A DNA stretch of 21,414 nt, from positions 1-21,414 of the IMG/VR virus record IMGVR_UViG_3300013286_000073. One strand, 5' to 3'. Shown here piece after piece: positions 6,910-14,007 of the stretch; position 1 is the stretch's first letter, and the number at the start of each line of letters is the position of its first letter. This DNA comes from a virus. The position numbers and the translations under genes are program-made. The notes under the pieces are model-generated. The model saw nothing but the letters and a program-made list of their open reading frames with translations, did not search any database and was not told the origin of the DNA.

Positions 6910-7041
6910 TTATTTATATACAGGCCAGATGTCTCCACATCTTAAGCATTTAACGTAACGAGTGTTTGAGTAACGCTTGTGAGATTGAAGGATGAGGGTA
7001 TGCCCTTTGAGTAGGCAGATTAGTTGTGTTATTACGTTCAT
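6910..7041 (-). CDS. Small CxxC protein (43 aa)
   Basis: Starts by TAATG overlap with the DUF1376 gene and stops 1 base before the next ATG, so it fits the operon exactly. The C-terminal part YVKCLRCGDIWPVY has one CxxC knuckle followed by an aromatic residue, like half of a zinc ribbon; a single pair means zinc binding would need a dimer, and Cys9 could add a ligand. Such mini zinc ribbons are frequent in phages. No specific function can be given. Confidence 0.65.
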   Translation of the reverse strand: MNVITQLICLLKGHTLILQSHKRYSNTRYVKCLRCGDIWPVYK

Positions 7042-7865
7042 TAGTTTTGTTTTTGTTTTAAGTATTCCTTTTGGATGTGGGGAGGCCATTCCTTAAATGA
7101 TCCGGCAACTTCCACATTGTCATAATTTTCCACTAGCCATGAAATGGCATCCTGCTCGTCCACCTGCGATGCCGTTTCTTGAGCTGTAGATGCCCCTAGA
7201 ACTCGTTTTGATGACAAAGCGGCGTAATCCATGCCTGAGTCCTCCCAACGGCGTTGATTTAGCCATGTAGACGGGTGTGGAATGAAAGCACCCTTTTCTT
7301 TAATCCATTCCGGCGACTGCTTTGCCTTTTGAACTGCCTTCAGGACGATTTCGAGATCAGGCAGGTCTGCTTTTGCCCATGCCGTCTCTGCTGCACCTCG
7401 TGCTGTTTTACGAGGGTAAGCATTCCAAAAAATCAAAAACTCTGGCGAAGTCTCTAGTTTTTTCTTTTTATTGGTTCTGGTTATTGGTTCTTGGTTCTTG
7501 GTTAGGATCTGATCCGCATCTGATTTCAGATCCACATCTGATTCTTCCTCTGTAAATGACCATCGTGTTAGATTAGCCTTGCGTGCGCTGTTAGCCTTCT
7601 TATGGTATTTTTCTATTTCCTCATCACATCTGTCATGTCTATATCCCGCATCTGATTTCAGAAAGAAATCACATACGATAGTTGTTACATCTGTGATATG
7701 ATCTCTCATGCCAATCAAACGTGCAATCGTATCAATCTCTAAAGGCAATGGAGCCTCTGTCAAATAATACAAATCAATCATCCTGCGATAGCAAAGATCC
7801 TCCATCGGAGAAAGATAGTGCGTTCGTTTCTTATAATCTCCTAAGTGAAATGGGTAGAAATTCAT
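7041..7865 (-). CDS. DUF1376-family replication protein
   Basis: A 274-aa protein with a DUF1376 N-terminal domain (1-90: MNFYPFHLGDYKKRTHYLSP, then the CYRRMIDLYYLTE block and an acidic helix). A charged linker follows, then a C-terminal region FWNAYPRKTARGAAETAW and IPHPSTWLNQRRWED (about 147-210). That C-terminal pattern is common to phage replication initiation or primosome-loading proteins of the lambda O / DnaT-like type. It probably helps open the origin or load the helicase. No origin-like iterons were spotted inside the gene. It ends in TAATG with the 43-aa gene and starts 4 bases after the deaminase. Confidence 0.8.
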   Translation of the reverse strand: MNFYPFHLGDYKKRTHYLSPMEDLCYRRMIDLYYLTEAPLPLEIDTIARLIGMRDHITDVTTIVCDFFLKSDAGYRHDRCDEEIEKYHKKANSARKANLTRWSFTEEESDVDLKSDADQILTKNQEPITRTNKKKKLETSPEFLIFWNAYPRKTARGAAETAWAKADLPDLEIVLKAVQKAKQSPEWIKEKGAFIPHPSTWLNQRRWEDSGMDYAALSSKRVLGASTAQETASQVDEQDAISWLVENYDNVEVAGSFKEWPPHIQKEYLKQKQN

Positions 7866-7869
7866 GTTT

Positions 7870-8184
7870 TTATTTATGTTTTGGTTTATTAATTAATGAG
7901 AGTGACCTCACTCCGGCTGAAAATAGTGCAAGCTGGCAGGCATGGCAATAGTAATTGTGTCCCCACAGATATGCCCTGCCGCCGATAGCTTTTGCACCTG
8001 CTTTCTTGAAAGCCATGATTTCAGCATGACCCTTTTGTTGGCAAATGCTCCTGCACTTCTCATACCCTTCGCCCTCCTTTCGCGGGCAGGATGACTGCGG
8101 GTTGTCGCAGTCATTGCGCCCCATGAATACCTGACCATCCATGGATACGATAGCACACGCTACTTTAGCCTTCGCACAGGTCAT
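7870..8184 (-). CDS. Cytidine/dCMP deaminase-like protein
   Basis: Zinc-dependent deaminase fold of 104 aa. The catalytic HAE motif is at H53-A-E55 (KGHAEIMAF), and the second zinc motif is CHAC (C80, C83; YYCHACQLAL), in place of the usual PCxxC. Phage dCMP deaminases make dUMP for thymidylate synthesis. Four additional cysteines (C26, C33, C44, C48) precede the HAE motif and may hold a second zinc, as in several dCMP deaminases. No thymidylate synthase is in the window. The start overlaps the upstream stop (TGATG). The substrate could also be another nitrogenous base, so the substrate is an inference. Confidence 0.75.
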   Translation of the reverse strand: MTCAKAKVACAIVSMDGQVFMGRNDCDNPQSSCPRKEGEGYEKCRSICQQKGHAEIMAFKKAGAKAIGGRAYLWGHNYYCHACQLALFSAGVRSLSLINKPKHK

Positions 8185-8375
8185 CAGTCGTTTTTATTTA
8201 GCTCTTTGTCTAGCTTGTCAACAATGTCACAGGCGTGCGCCATGCCAGCCGTCCATCCGGCCTGAAATGCCACCTTCTGGTATTCTTCGTGCCAGTGCTT
8301 GAATTCGCTCTGGTCGATGAGTGTTCGCACGCCTTCTGTGGCGTACCATGCTTTGAATCGGTCGTAGAGTTTCAT
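8184..8375 (-). CDS. Hypothetical protein (63 aa)
   Basis: Starts MKLYDRFKAWYATEG, all-helical, aromatic N-terminal half and charged C-terminal tail (VDKLDKELNKND). It is chained by one-base overlaps to the genes on both sides (TAATG upstream, TGATG downstream), typical of small phage operon proteins. Not recognised. Confidence 0.7.
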   Translation of the reverse strand: MKLYDRFKAWYATEGVRTLIDQSEFKHWHEEYQKVAFQAGWTAGMAHACDIVDKLDKELNKND

Positions 8376-8647
8376 TATCCCAAGATTGTTTGCTTGATTA
8401 TTACCTCGCCTTTGTAGATTGCCATTGCCTGCACAACAGCAAATCCGCGAGGATGATTAGGGTGCTTTTCTGCAAGACGCTTTGCCTCATCTGCTGCTTC
8501 CAAAATATCATCGTATCGAACAGTTGGTGCTGCATCCTCCTTCTGGTATCCGTTGCTTCCTAGCTTGATAACCATGTAAAAAGGTCGCTGGTCAATGATG
8601 TCTGCTTGCAATGGCTTCTGTGTCTTGTAGTTAGTGTTTGTGTTCAT
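8375..8647 (-). CDS. Hypothetical protein (90 aa)
   Basis: Starts MNTNTNYKTQKPLQ, with a beta-alpha-beta look in the middle (FYMVIKLGSNGYQ, DDILEAADEAKRLAEKHP, RGFAVVQAMAIYKGEV). This could be a small alpha/beta fold of unknown function. No Shine-Dalgarno site; the leader is AAACTAATTT. Ends in TAATG with the next gene. Confidence 0.7.
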   Translation of the reverse strand: MNTNTNYKTQKPLQADIIDQRPFYMVIKLGSNGYQKEDAAPTVRYDDILEAADEAKRLAEKHPNHPRGFAVVQAMAIYKGEVIIKQTILG

Positions 8648-8650
8648 AAA

Positions 8651-8806
8651 TTAGTTTTTTACCTCTCTGGCATCGACGATCATTTGCCCCCATTCCTTGG
8701 AGTCAACAATCATCTTGTTTCCTGTGGATTTACTAACGATGAATGCCTTAAAACAGCGTCCATCTTTTAGTTTAATTGTGCATTTTTTCTTTATGTTTGT
8801 TTTCAT
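8651..8806 (-). CDS. Small basic protein (51 aa)
   Basis: Starts MKTNIKKKCTIKLKDG and ends AREVKN. The stop is 3 bases before the next ATG, and its own ATG is 1 base after the preceding stop, so it fills the space between neighbours completely. It is lysine-rich with beta-strand-like segments (CFKAFIVSKSTGNKMIVD). Not recognised. Confidence 0.65.
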   Translation of the reverse strand: MKTNIKKKCTIKLKDGRCFKAFIVSKSTGNKMIVDSKEWGQMIVDAREVKN

Positions 8807-8807
8807 A

Positions 8808-9152
8808 TTAATCTACGACTGAGCAACGGAGATTGAACGCGTCTTGGAGATCAGGCTCCTGATCCATGATGAGTCTGGCATATGGTGCGCGGAAATCGTT
8901 GGAGAGCTTATACTCTTCTTCTCCGGCTTCGACTTTCATGTAGTAATTCCATCGGAGAACTTCATAGAGCATGGCTATTCCCAGCTTTCTGTTGTGGTTA
9001 GATCCCTTGCGCCGGAACTCGCGTGCGAGCCGGACTAAGTTGTTATAGACCTCTGGGTTATCTGTGTGGAACTTTTCAAACCGCTTGTAAATGCGGCTCT
9101 CCGGCGGCTCTGGTTTTATTGGAGGAAATTCCAGTTCAGTCTGTGTGTTCAT
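8808..9152 (-). CDS. Conserved-looking phage protein (114 aa)
   Basis: Shows a pattern I associate with a common phage family of unknown function: RFEKFHTDNPEVYNNLVRLAREFRRKG, then MLYEVLRWNYYM, then APYARLIMDQEPDL. It is helical and begins with a short acidic, proline-rich segment. The start lies 17 bases inside the end of the RusA gene, so it is co-translated with recombination functions. No enzyme motif is visible, and I cannot name a function. Confidence 0.75.
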   Translation of the reverse strand: MNTQTELEFPPIKPEPPESRIYKRFEKFHTDNPEVYNNLVRLAREFRRKGSNHNRKLGIAMLYEVLRWNYYMKVEAGEEEYKLSNDFRAPYARLIMDQEPDLQDAFNLRCSVVD

Positions 9153-9573
9153 CTGAATTTATAGATTGTATTGATATTGCGATTTTAGGTTGTTCGTTCT
9201 TTGCTGCAAAACATTTACTGGCATGAAGCGTTGTGATCTGTGCATCGTCCTCCCAGAAACCAATCAGGGCATCCGTAAGGCACTTGCATAGGTTGTCGGT
9301 GTCCGGCTTCTTGTCGCATGGAATGCGTCCCTGATTGTGTTTTTTGCCGTTGAGTGCCACGGGACGCTTCATCACAAATGTGAGGGTGAGGCAGATCGGG
9401 CCTTGGATGGGATTTACTGGCACATGCGGATTGGCATAAAATCCGACTACCTTGATCCAGTCCTTAGCCTTCTTGTCTTTGTAGAAGACAGGGCGACCAC
9501 CCATCACCATTACTTTCCTGCCAGAGTTTTGTAAACTCACAGGCAATACGGGAATCGTGAAGGTGATCGCCAT
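9136..9573 (-). CDS. rusA: RusA-like Holliday junction resolvase
   Basis: RusA is a small dimeric endonuclease that cuts four-way DNA junctions made in recombination or replication. The 145-aa length fits the family. Its signature PDTDNLCKCLTDALIG is present, with D91 and D93 and further acidic residues D101 and D109/D110 (FWEDDAQI), which form the metal-binding site. Basic residues come before it (KKHNQGRIPCDKKP). It sits with ERF, a Cas4-like nuclease and a possible SSB, a coherent recombination set. Starts 5 bases after the zinc-ribbon gene. Confidence 0.9.
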   Translation of the reverse strand: MAITFTIPVLPVSLQNSGRKVMVMGGRPVFYKDKKAKDWIKVVGFYANPHVPVNPIQGPICLTLTFVMKRPVALNGKKHNQGRIPCDKKPDTDNLCKCLTDALIGFWEDDAQITTLHASKCFAAKNEQPKIAISIQSINSDEHTD

Positions 9574-9578
9574 GTTGT

Positions 9579-9773
9579 TCAGTAGTTAGCCCAGATATCG
9601 TCTTGGCAATCAGCGCATCGGTAGCGGTTGTTGTGAGGATTGCTCCTATCCTGCTTCACATAGTACACGAATTCTCCATCAAGTACTCGAATGCCGGATA
9701 TAGAATCTCCACAATCGTCGCAGACAAATACATCGTTGTCTTTAACGCCTTTCTTAGGAACTACAGCGGACAT
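9579..9773 (-). CDS. Small zinc-ribbon protein (64 aa)
   Basis: Two CxxC knuckles, CDDC (18-21) and CADC (53-56), separated by a beta hairpin, form a classic four-cysteine zinc ribbon. The first is preceded by DVFVCDDCGD. Such proteins bind nucleic acids or proteins; no finer role can be read. It lies between the possible SSB-like gene and rusA, 3 and 5 bases from each. Confidence 0.75.
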   Translation of the reverse strand: MSAVVPKKGVKDNDVFVCDDCGDSISGIRVLDGEFVYYVKQDRSNPHNNRYRCADCQDDIWANY

Positions 9774-9776
9774 ATG

Positions 9777-10070
9777 CTAGAACGGCAATGGGTCTTCGTC
9801 TCTATCGTCCTGCGGCGTAAACTTGCGGATCGCACCAGCAGGCTTGGGGCCAGAAGACACCACACGTTGAGGCGCGGATGACGGCTGACGAGGTTCGCTG
9901 ATGGAAACGCTGAATTTCTTAACGCCTGACTGAGTCTCGCCTTCCCAGAGGCTGATCTCAATGATCTCTCCCTTCCACATTGCTTTTCCTCGAAAGTCAG
10001 GGTGAGTGTCTTGGAGCTTATAGTCGTTGGGAAAGATGCTCCCTTTCCCTTCTTTGTGTTCGTATGCCAT
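9777..10070 (-). CDS. Possible ssDNA-binding protein with SSB-like tip
   Basis: 97 aa. The N-terminal 60 residues look all-beta (MAYEHKEGKGSIFPNDYK, then AMWKGEIIEISLWEGET and VKKFSVSIS) and recall DUF736-like small phage proteins. A low-complexity Pro/Ser linker follows, and the C-terminus is DRDEDPLPF, an acidic tail ending in hydrophobic Pro-Phe. Bacterial SSB tails have the same plan (acidic residues followed by IPF) and recruit repair proteins. The position between RusA and the nuclease/ERF genes supports an ssDNA-related role. This is inferred; no canonical OB-fold was shown. Confidence 0.6.
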   Translation of the reverse strand: MAYEHKEGKGSIFPNDYKLQDTHPDFRGKAMWKGEIIEISLWEGETQSGVKKFSVSISEPRQPSSAPQRVVSSGPKPAGAIRKFTPQDDRDEDPLPF

Positions 10071-10078
10071 ATTCGTGA

Positions 10079-10351
10079 TTAGTAAGATCGCTCGGTTTCT
10101 TCCTCTTCATTTTCCTGTGCATCTGCCTTTTCACATTCATCGATTATTGAATCAATGGCGATGTGAAGGACTCCGCGAAGCAATGAAAGGTCATCTGTTG
10201 TTTCAATTACTCCCGCATCTACTAGGAATTGGATCTTATCCTCAACCTGCTCAATTGACTCGGAGATGTTATCCTCCAAAGTTAATACTACATCATTAGC
10301 AAGTGCTGTGATGATTGCCACCTGCTCTTCCGATAGTGTCGTATTTGACAT
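10079..10351 (-). CDS. Acidic helical protein (90 aa)
   Basis: Starts MSNTTLSEEQVAIITAL and ends in a run of Glu (ENEEEETERSY). Long amphipathic helices (VEDKIQFLVDAGVIETTDDLSLLRGVLHIAIDSII) suggest an oligomeric or partner-binding protein. It could be a nuclease inhibitor or DNA mimic, given the acidity, but nothing specific supports that. It lies between the nuclease and the SSB-like gene. Confidence 0.7.
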   Translation of the reverse strand: MSNTTLSEEQVAIITALANDVVLTLEDNISESIEQVEDKIQFLVDAGVIETTDDLSLLRGVLHIAIDSIIDECEKADAQENEEEETERSY

Positions 10352-10374
10352 ATATGTGTTGTTTTTGGGTTTAC

Positions 10375-11430
10375 TTATTTTGCGCGAACCATCATAGGCT
10401 CGCCCGTCTTGCTGACAAGCACACCCTCTAACAATTCTTCAATCTTGGCTTTCGCCTCTTTCGATTTCATGTCGTTGGTTGTGGCAAAAACTTTTTCTAG
10501 CTGAGGTACGGAAACCTTGCAAGCGGTAAGGAAAAGATCATGTGCAATTCCTAGCTTCTCAAAAGCCGCCATAGGGTTTTCAATGCTACGGCTGGTGCGT
10601 CCGGCCTGCAACTTGCATCCGTCGATTTCTTGGCCCTCTAGGAGCCGTTTCTTAGCCTCTGAGCGGAGTGCTTCAATGAATCCTTCAACGACATCAGCTT
10701 TTTCTAGGTAATCAGCGATGACCTCGTTGGTGAGTGCCGGAACCGCTGATGGTGAAACTACCAGCTCGTTGGTAACTCCTTGAGCTTCTGGGCAGATCGC
10801 TTTAGCGCGACAATACTTGCAAGCATCCGGCGATGGTGTGCGAGGTGCATTAGGAGCAAGAGCTGCGTCAACAATAGACTGGATCTGCTCATCAGCAGCG
10901 GCAAGATTTTCTTCGTCGTATTCCGCAATTGTGTACGGAGCCGCTAAGGGTTGGATAATGGCGACAAAGATCCGCTTCAGCGCAGGGTAGTTTTTTTTAA
11001 CGAGCACACTATAAGCCCGAAGTTGTAGGTTAGACTCAGCATTTCCCTGTGGGTTACGTCCTGTCTTCCAGTCCACGACAAGAGCCACTTGCTCGCTGAA
11101 GAAATCAATTCGGTCAACCTGACCTGACCATGTTTCACCATACCAAAAGCGTTTTTCTAAAATGCTATGGGTGACTTCTCCTACCTCGTCCGGCATTGAT
11201 GCGTAGACTTCATTGTACTGGTAATTGCAACGATGAACAATCTCTTGCTCTTCGTCTGTCAAAACGATTTTTGTATCACCAGAGAGTACAGCATGGATGC
11301 GGTTGCCAATCTCGGCATAGATGCTTGACTCACCCTCTGGGCAAGTCTTCTCTAGTTGGTACTTTCCAGCGCAGTCGGCATATCCCTTCATGCCGCTGCC
11401 AGACATCTTTTCCTTACGTTCGTCGGTCAT
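10375..11430 (-). CDS. Cas4/RecB-like PD-(D/E)XK exonuclease
   Basis: 351 aa from ATG 11430, one base after the ERF stop; a longer frame to 11526 would run inside erf. Nuclease motifs: H46 (IGNRIHAV), D106/D109 (GQVDRID), DWK at 120-122 (VVDWKTG) and Q136 (NLQLRAY). Four cysteines, C20 near the N-terminus and C204, C207, C213 (CKYCRAKAIC), match the iron-sulphur clamp of Cas4, AddB and DUF2800 proteins. Probably a 5'-3' exonuclease that makes single strands for the ERF annealing protein; the two genes side by side form a lambda-Red-like pair. The last 130 residues are helical and may be an added domain. Confidence 0.85.
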   Translation of the reverse strand: MTDERKEKMSGSGMKGYADCAGKYQLEKTCPEGESSIYAEIGNRIHAVLSGDTKIVLTDEEQEIVHRCNYQYNEVYASMPDEVGEVTHSILEKRFWYGETWSGQVDRIDFFSEQVALVVDWKTGRNPQGNAESNLQLRAYSVLVKKNYPALKRIFVAIIQPLAAPYTIAEYDEENLAAADEQIQSIVDAALAPNAPRTPSPDACKYCRAKAICPEAQGVTNELVVSPSAVPALTNEVIADYLEKADVVEGFIEALRSEAKKRLLEGQEIDGCKLQAGRTSRSIENPMAAFEKLGIAHDLFLTACKVSVPQLEKVFATTNDMKSKEAKAKIEELLEGVLVSKTGEPMMVRAK

Positions 11431-11431
11431 A

Positions 11432-12079
11432 TTATTTGTTGAGGCTGAATTCAATAACCTCTGGAAAGATTGACACGAGACGATCAGCGACCTTCTCTGG
11501 CAGATCTGAAATAAACTCAGGAACATCTTTCATTGCTTTGCTCAGGCAGAATGATCGAACCTCGTCCTCTGTGACTTTGTTGGTGTCCATCATTGAAAAC
11601 AGCATATCAATGGCGTTTTGAGGCAGAACGGGAGCCGGAGATGGCTTCTTGGAGAACTCAGGTTTTGCTATAAGGGGCTTCGTTACGGCCTTGGAAGGCG
11701 TGCTGGCGGATACACCGTCATCGTCCTCGTCGGCGCAAATCATCAGCACCGCGCTGATTGAGTAGCGGCGGCTATAGCTGATGGCACTGCCGCAGGCCAT
11801 TGGATCGTTGCTTTTCACGGGAAGGAGCAACTTGCTCTCAATGCATTCGCCTGATGAGTGAATGACACGGGTGACGACTCCAGCGGTCTGGCTGTCGCTG
11901 TCGTACTCCGGAAGCTGGACAATGGCTAGGCCATTCTTGGCGAGTACAGGACGGGTTGCGTCAATGATCGCATCGAGAGAGGCGAACTTGGACTTGAAGT
12001 GAGGATTCGTCTTGTCCTTTTGGACATTGCGAAGCTCTGCGATGGCTGCGACGAGCGCGGCGTTTAGTTTGGTGTTCAT
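11432..12079 (-). CDS. erf: ERF-family single-strand annealing protein
   Basis: ERF proteins, like that of phage P22, bind ssDNA as rings and anneal strands during recombination and genome circularisation. The 215-aa protein has the family N-terminal block (ALVAAIAELRNVQKDKTNPHFKSK, then YASLDAI-type FASLDAIIDATRPVLAKNGL) and the strongly conserved DPMACGSAISYSRRYSISAVL near residues 92-112. It is followed by an acidic DEDDDG stretch and a C-terminal helical tail. It has its own promoter with the shared operator element, and a CA-rich leader directly before the ATG. Confidence 0.92.
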   Translation of the reverse strand: MNTKLNAALVAAIAELRNVQKDKTNPHFKSKFASLDAIIDATRPVLAKNGLAIVQLPEYDSDSQTAGVVTRVIHSSGECIESKLLLPVKSNDPMACGSAISYSRRYSISAVLMICADEDDDGVSASTPSKAVTKPLIAKPEFSKKPSPAPVLPQNAIDMLFSMMDTNKVTEDEVRSFCLSKAMKDVPEFISDLPEKVADRLVSIFPEVIEFSLNK

Positions 12080-12107
12080 GTGTGTGTTGGCTGTGTGTGA
12101 GGTGATA

Positions 12108-12136
12108 ATTATTTGCGGCTTTGGTATTGGTGTCGA
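12108..12136 (-). promoter_or_regulatory. Promoter with operator before erf
   Basis: On the minus strand TCGACA (-35, 12131-12136), 17 bases, AATAAT (-10, 12108-12113): one mismatch from consensus in each box. The spacer holds ATACCAAAGCCGC, the element shared with three other promoters here. RNA would start near 12101, 22 bases before the erf ATG, with a leader ending CCAACACACAC. The element between the two boxes would block polymerase if bound by a repressor. Confidence 0.65.
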
Positions 12137-12138
12137 GA

Positions 12139-12387
12139 TTAAATTTTAGGGTGACGCGCATCCCAGTCGATCATGCGGTCTTCACCATGGGCTTCATCTT
12201 CTGCTAGCGCGTCCGCAGCCCGTTCGACCCATTCAGCGAGCGTCAACATATTCAGGTAGCAGATGTAGACCGACTGACCGATCTGGTGGCCTTCTACGAG
12301 ACCAGTGAAGTAGGAGTAACCGTCACGGTTGTTCTGGATCTCAAGACCCAAGTGGCGGATTGCTTTATTAATGGTGCGTTTATTCAT
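12139..12387 (-). CDS. Hypothetical protein upstream of erf (82 aa)
   Basis: Reads MNKRTINKAIRHLGLEIQNN, then a YSYF/VYICYL beta section and LAEWVERAADALAEDE helix. A longer form from ATG 12414 adds nine residues; the shorter is preferred because MNKRTINKA looks like a natural phage N-terminus, but this is not certain. The stop lies 2 bases before the erf promoter -35. Not recognised. Confidence 0.7.
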   Translation of the reverse strand: MNKRTINKAIRHLGLEIQNNRDGYSYFTGLVEGHQIGQSVYICYLNMLTLAEWVERAADALAEDEAHGEDRMIDWDARHPKI

Positions 12388-12426
12388 AGATGTATTCCTA
12401 AGCTGATTTGGCATGGCTGTCGAGGA

Positions 12427-13161
12427 TTATTTTGAGGCGGCAAAGCGGGCCTCCAGTTCATCCCAAGCAGCTTGGTACTTCTTGCTGCCGTTGCGACCTC
12501 CTTTGTTCTTCGCCCAAATCTCGCGCATGATGTGTTCGGCATGCTCTGAAACATACTCGCCCTTCAGGATACTCGATGCAACGCTCTGGCAGAAACCCTT
12601 GCCGTTATTGGCGTACATCTCAAGCCACTCGCGACCAAAGGCAGTGATGGTCTTGGAATTCGCGGAATCCCTAGCGGCCTTCTCCGCTGCAATAATAGGG
12701 GCTAGAAGAGCCTCGCAGGTATCGATCTGACGCTTCAGTTCCTCGTTTGAGGGATAGCGGTTGGAGAACCAGCGGACATACTGCTCGTCCTCGACCAGAA
12801 CATCAGCAATCTTGCGTCCGGCGTGCTTGCCGCCGTCGAAGACGCTGGCATCGAAGCTGGCGAGGGCTTCCTCGCGAGCGGCTTTCTCGGCGTTGATCTG
12901 CTCGCGGCTCTTCCTCAAGCGGATAGCCTCTGGATCGATACCTACCTTCTCGGCGCACTGCGTGCCGATGAAGCGAACCTCGCCCAAGACGCGGATGATG
13001 ACATGGTGCATGATGCCAGTTCCGCAGTGGCTACAGGTTCCGGCATTGCGAGGCATACCAGCCATCGCATTGTTGTAGGCGGAGGGATTGTGTTCAGCCA
13101 ACGTTGCAGGTGGCATGGAGAAAAAGCCAATGACTTGAGCGTTTGCTAGGGTGTTTTTCAT
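12427..13161 (-). CDS. Zinc-finger protein with exonuclease X-like tail motif
   Basis: 244 aa starting at ATG 13161 (MKNTLANAQVIGFF), 39 bases after a predicted transcription start. Near the N-terminus CSHCGTGI and, 20 or so residues later, GTQCAEKVG give a likely three- or four-ligand zinc site. The middle has FDGGKHAGRKIADVL followed by YVRWF, which resembles the GKYKGK...YLxW motif found at the C-terminus of some exonucleases and in DUF3820. No nuclease core is visible. It leads an operon with its own operator-bearing promoter and precedes the erf block, so an early role in DNA handling is likely but not proved. Confidence 0.75.
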   Translation of the reverse strand: MKNTLANAQVIGFFSMPPATLAEHNPSAYNNAMAGMPRNAGTCSHCGTGIMHHVIIRVLGEVRFIGTQCAEKVGIDPEAIRLRKSREQINAEKAAREEALASFDASVFDGGKHAGRKIADVLVEDEQYVRWFSNRYPSNEELKRQIDTCEALLAPIIAAEKAARDSANSKTITAFGREWLEMYANNGKGFCQSVASSILKGEYVSEHAEHIMREIWAKNKGGRNGSKKYQAAWDELEARFAASK

Positions 13162-13206
13162 GGATGTGTGTGTTTGATGTTTGTGTGATGTCTTATTGAC
13201 GAGATC

Positions 13207-13236
13207 AGAATAGTACCAAAGCCGCTTCAGTGTCAA
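13207..13236 (-). promoter_or_regulatory. Promoter with inverted operator
   Basis: Minus strand: perfect TTGACA (13231-13236), 18 bases, TATTCT (13207-13212). The spacer contains GAAGCGGCTTTGGTA; its reverse complement TACCAAAGCCGC matches the erf promoter element over 12 bases, but in the opposite direction. RNA would start near 13200, giving a 39-base leader rich in ACACA before the zinc-protein ATG. Confidence 0.7.
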
Positions 13237-13299
13237 TAGGGTACGACACTTTTTTTGCAAAAAGATTCAGACCCTGAGAGTTGCCTCTAGAGCTAGTGT

Positions 13300-13461
13300 T
13301 TAAGCCTGTTCAGGCTTAGGCTGGTTACGCTTCTGTGCGTGCCATCCACCTTTTTTTCCATTTTCTGCAATTGCTGCCAGCTTTTTTTCAGACTTAGAAG
13401 ATCCGCCCTTGCGACCGATTTCTTTGAGGTACTCGCGCACCTCAGATGGTATTGATGTCAT
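13300..13461 (-). CDS. Small KGG-type protein (53 aa)
   Basis: Starts MTSIPSEVREYLKEIG. It has two short glycine-rich basic motifs, GRKGGSSKSEKKLAA and NGKKGGWHA, reminiscent of KGG-repeat and plasmid or phage small basic proteins that bind DNA or are stress-induced. Starts by TAATG overlap with the gene upstream. Function unknown. Confidence 0.65.
   Translation of the reverse strand: MTSIPSEVREYLKEIGRKGGSSKSEKKLAAIAENGKKGGWHAQKRNQPKPEQA
13302..13317. repeat. Perfect 7-bp palindromic hairpin
   Basis: AAGCCTG TT CAGGCTT at the end of the 53-aa gene, overlapping its last codons. No T run follows on the minus strand, so it may slow RNA decay rather than terminate. A weak TCAG/CTGA hairpin followed by CTTTTT lies further downstream near 13256-13276. 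Confidence 0.4.
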
Positions 13462-13631
13462 TAGTATTTATAGGTTGTCTTTCCGGCCTTCTTCTTAGCG
13501 ACCACCGCTGGAGATGGATGCCATTTGATTTGTGATAGATTTTCTCTCAGCACGGCGCGGTTTACAGGGCGTTCATAATCGCCCTTTCCACCACCCCAAC
13601 CAAATTGATTCTTAGGGATAGGTTCACTCAC
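13461..13631 (-). CDS. Hypothetical protein (56 aa), GTG start
   Basis: The preferred start is GTG at 13631, which overlaps the upstream stop as GTGA and has an AGCAGG stretch just before it. Another GTG at 13661 would add ten residues inside the upstream gene. The protein reads SEPIPKNQFGWGGGKGDYER, then PVNRAVLRENLSQIKWHPS and a Lys-rich tail. Glycine-rich and basic; not recognised. Confidence 0.6.
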   Translation of the reverse strand: MSEPIPKNQFGWGGGKGDYERPVNRAVLRENLSQIKWHPSPAVVAKKKAGKTTYKY

Positions 13632-13864
13632 CTGCTTGAACGCTTCCCAATGCAAGCCCACTTCTTTCGGCTCAATCGAAGAGGCGAGTTGGGATCATTT
13701 GCAGCAGCCGGATGGTCTTTCATTTGTCCGGCACTCCTCGCGCAATACGAGTCACCTTTTTTAGTGTGAGGAGCGATAGAATACCCTTTGGCTCCGTACC
13801 TGATCGTATTTTTCTTTCCAGTATCAGGATTGGTAACAACCTTTTTGAATTTTTTCTCGCTCAT
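13628..13864 (-). CDS. DUF6321-like small phage protein
   Basis: 78 aa, very basic. It begins MSEKKFKKVVTNPDTGKK, then TIRYGAKGYSIAPHTKKGDS, and ends with DPNSPLRLSRKKWACIG. This pattern matches a small phage family (recalled as DUF6321) of unknown function. Lys/Arg content fits nucleic-acid contact. It overlaps both neighbours (ATGA upstream, GTGA downstream). Confidence 0.7.
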   Translation of the reverse strand: MSEKKFKKVVTNPDTGKKNTIRYGAKGYSIAPHTKKGDSYCARSAGQMKDHPAAANDPNSPLRLSRKKWACIGKRSSR

Positions 13865-14007
13865 TTCTTTTTTGATGTTTTTACGGATTGCTTGAAAGCC
13901 TTGTTTGTTGGCGCACCCTTGCTACCTGCTGGACGCATCTTCTCACCTGATCCAAGGCGGATGCGCTCTTGTTTAGCGTGAATGTTGTACCAAAGACCTT
14001 TTTTCAT
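13861..14007 (-). CDS. Small basic phage protein (48 aa)
   Basis: Reads MKKGLWYNIHAKQERIRLGSG, then EKMRPAGSKGAPTNKAFK. The combination 'IHAKxxRI...GSGEKMRxxGSKGAPT' is one I recognise from small proteins in many uncultured phages; its function is unknown. A strong GGAGGAG Shine-Dalgarno sits 6 bases before the ATG, inside the previous small gene, and is unusual for this window. ATGA overlaps link it to both neighbours. Confidence 0.75.
   Translation of the reverse strand: MKKGLWYNIHAKQERIRLGSGEKMRPAGSKGAPTNKAFKQSVKTSKKK

Noticed and set aside
11431-11526. N-terminal extension of the Cas4/RecB-like nuclease
   Set aside because: Lies inside erf in another frame; ATG 11430 one base after the erf stop fits the operon.
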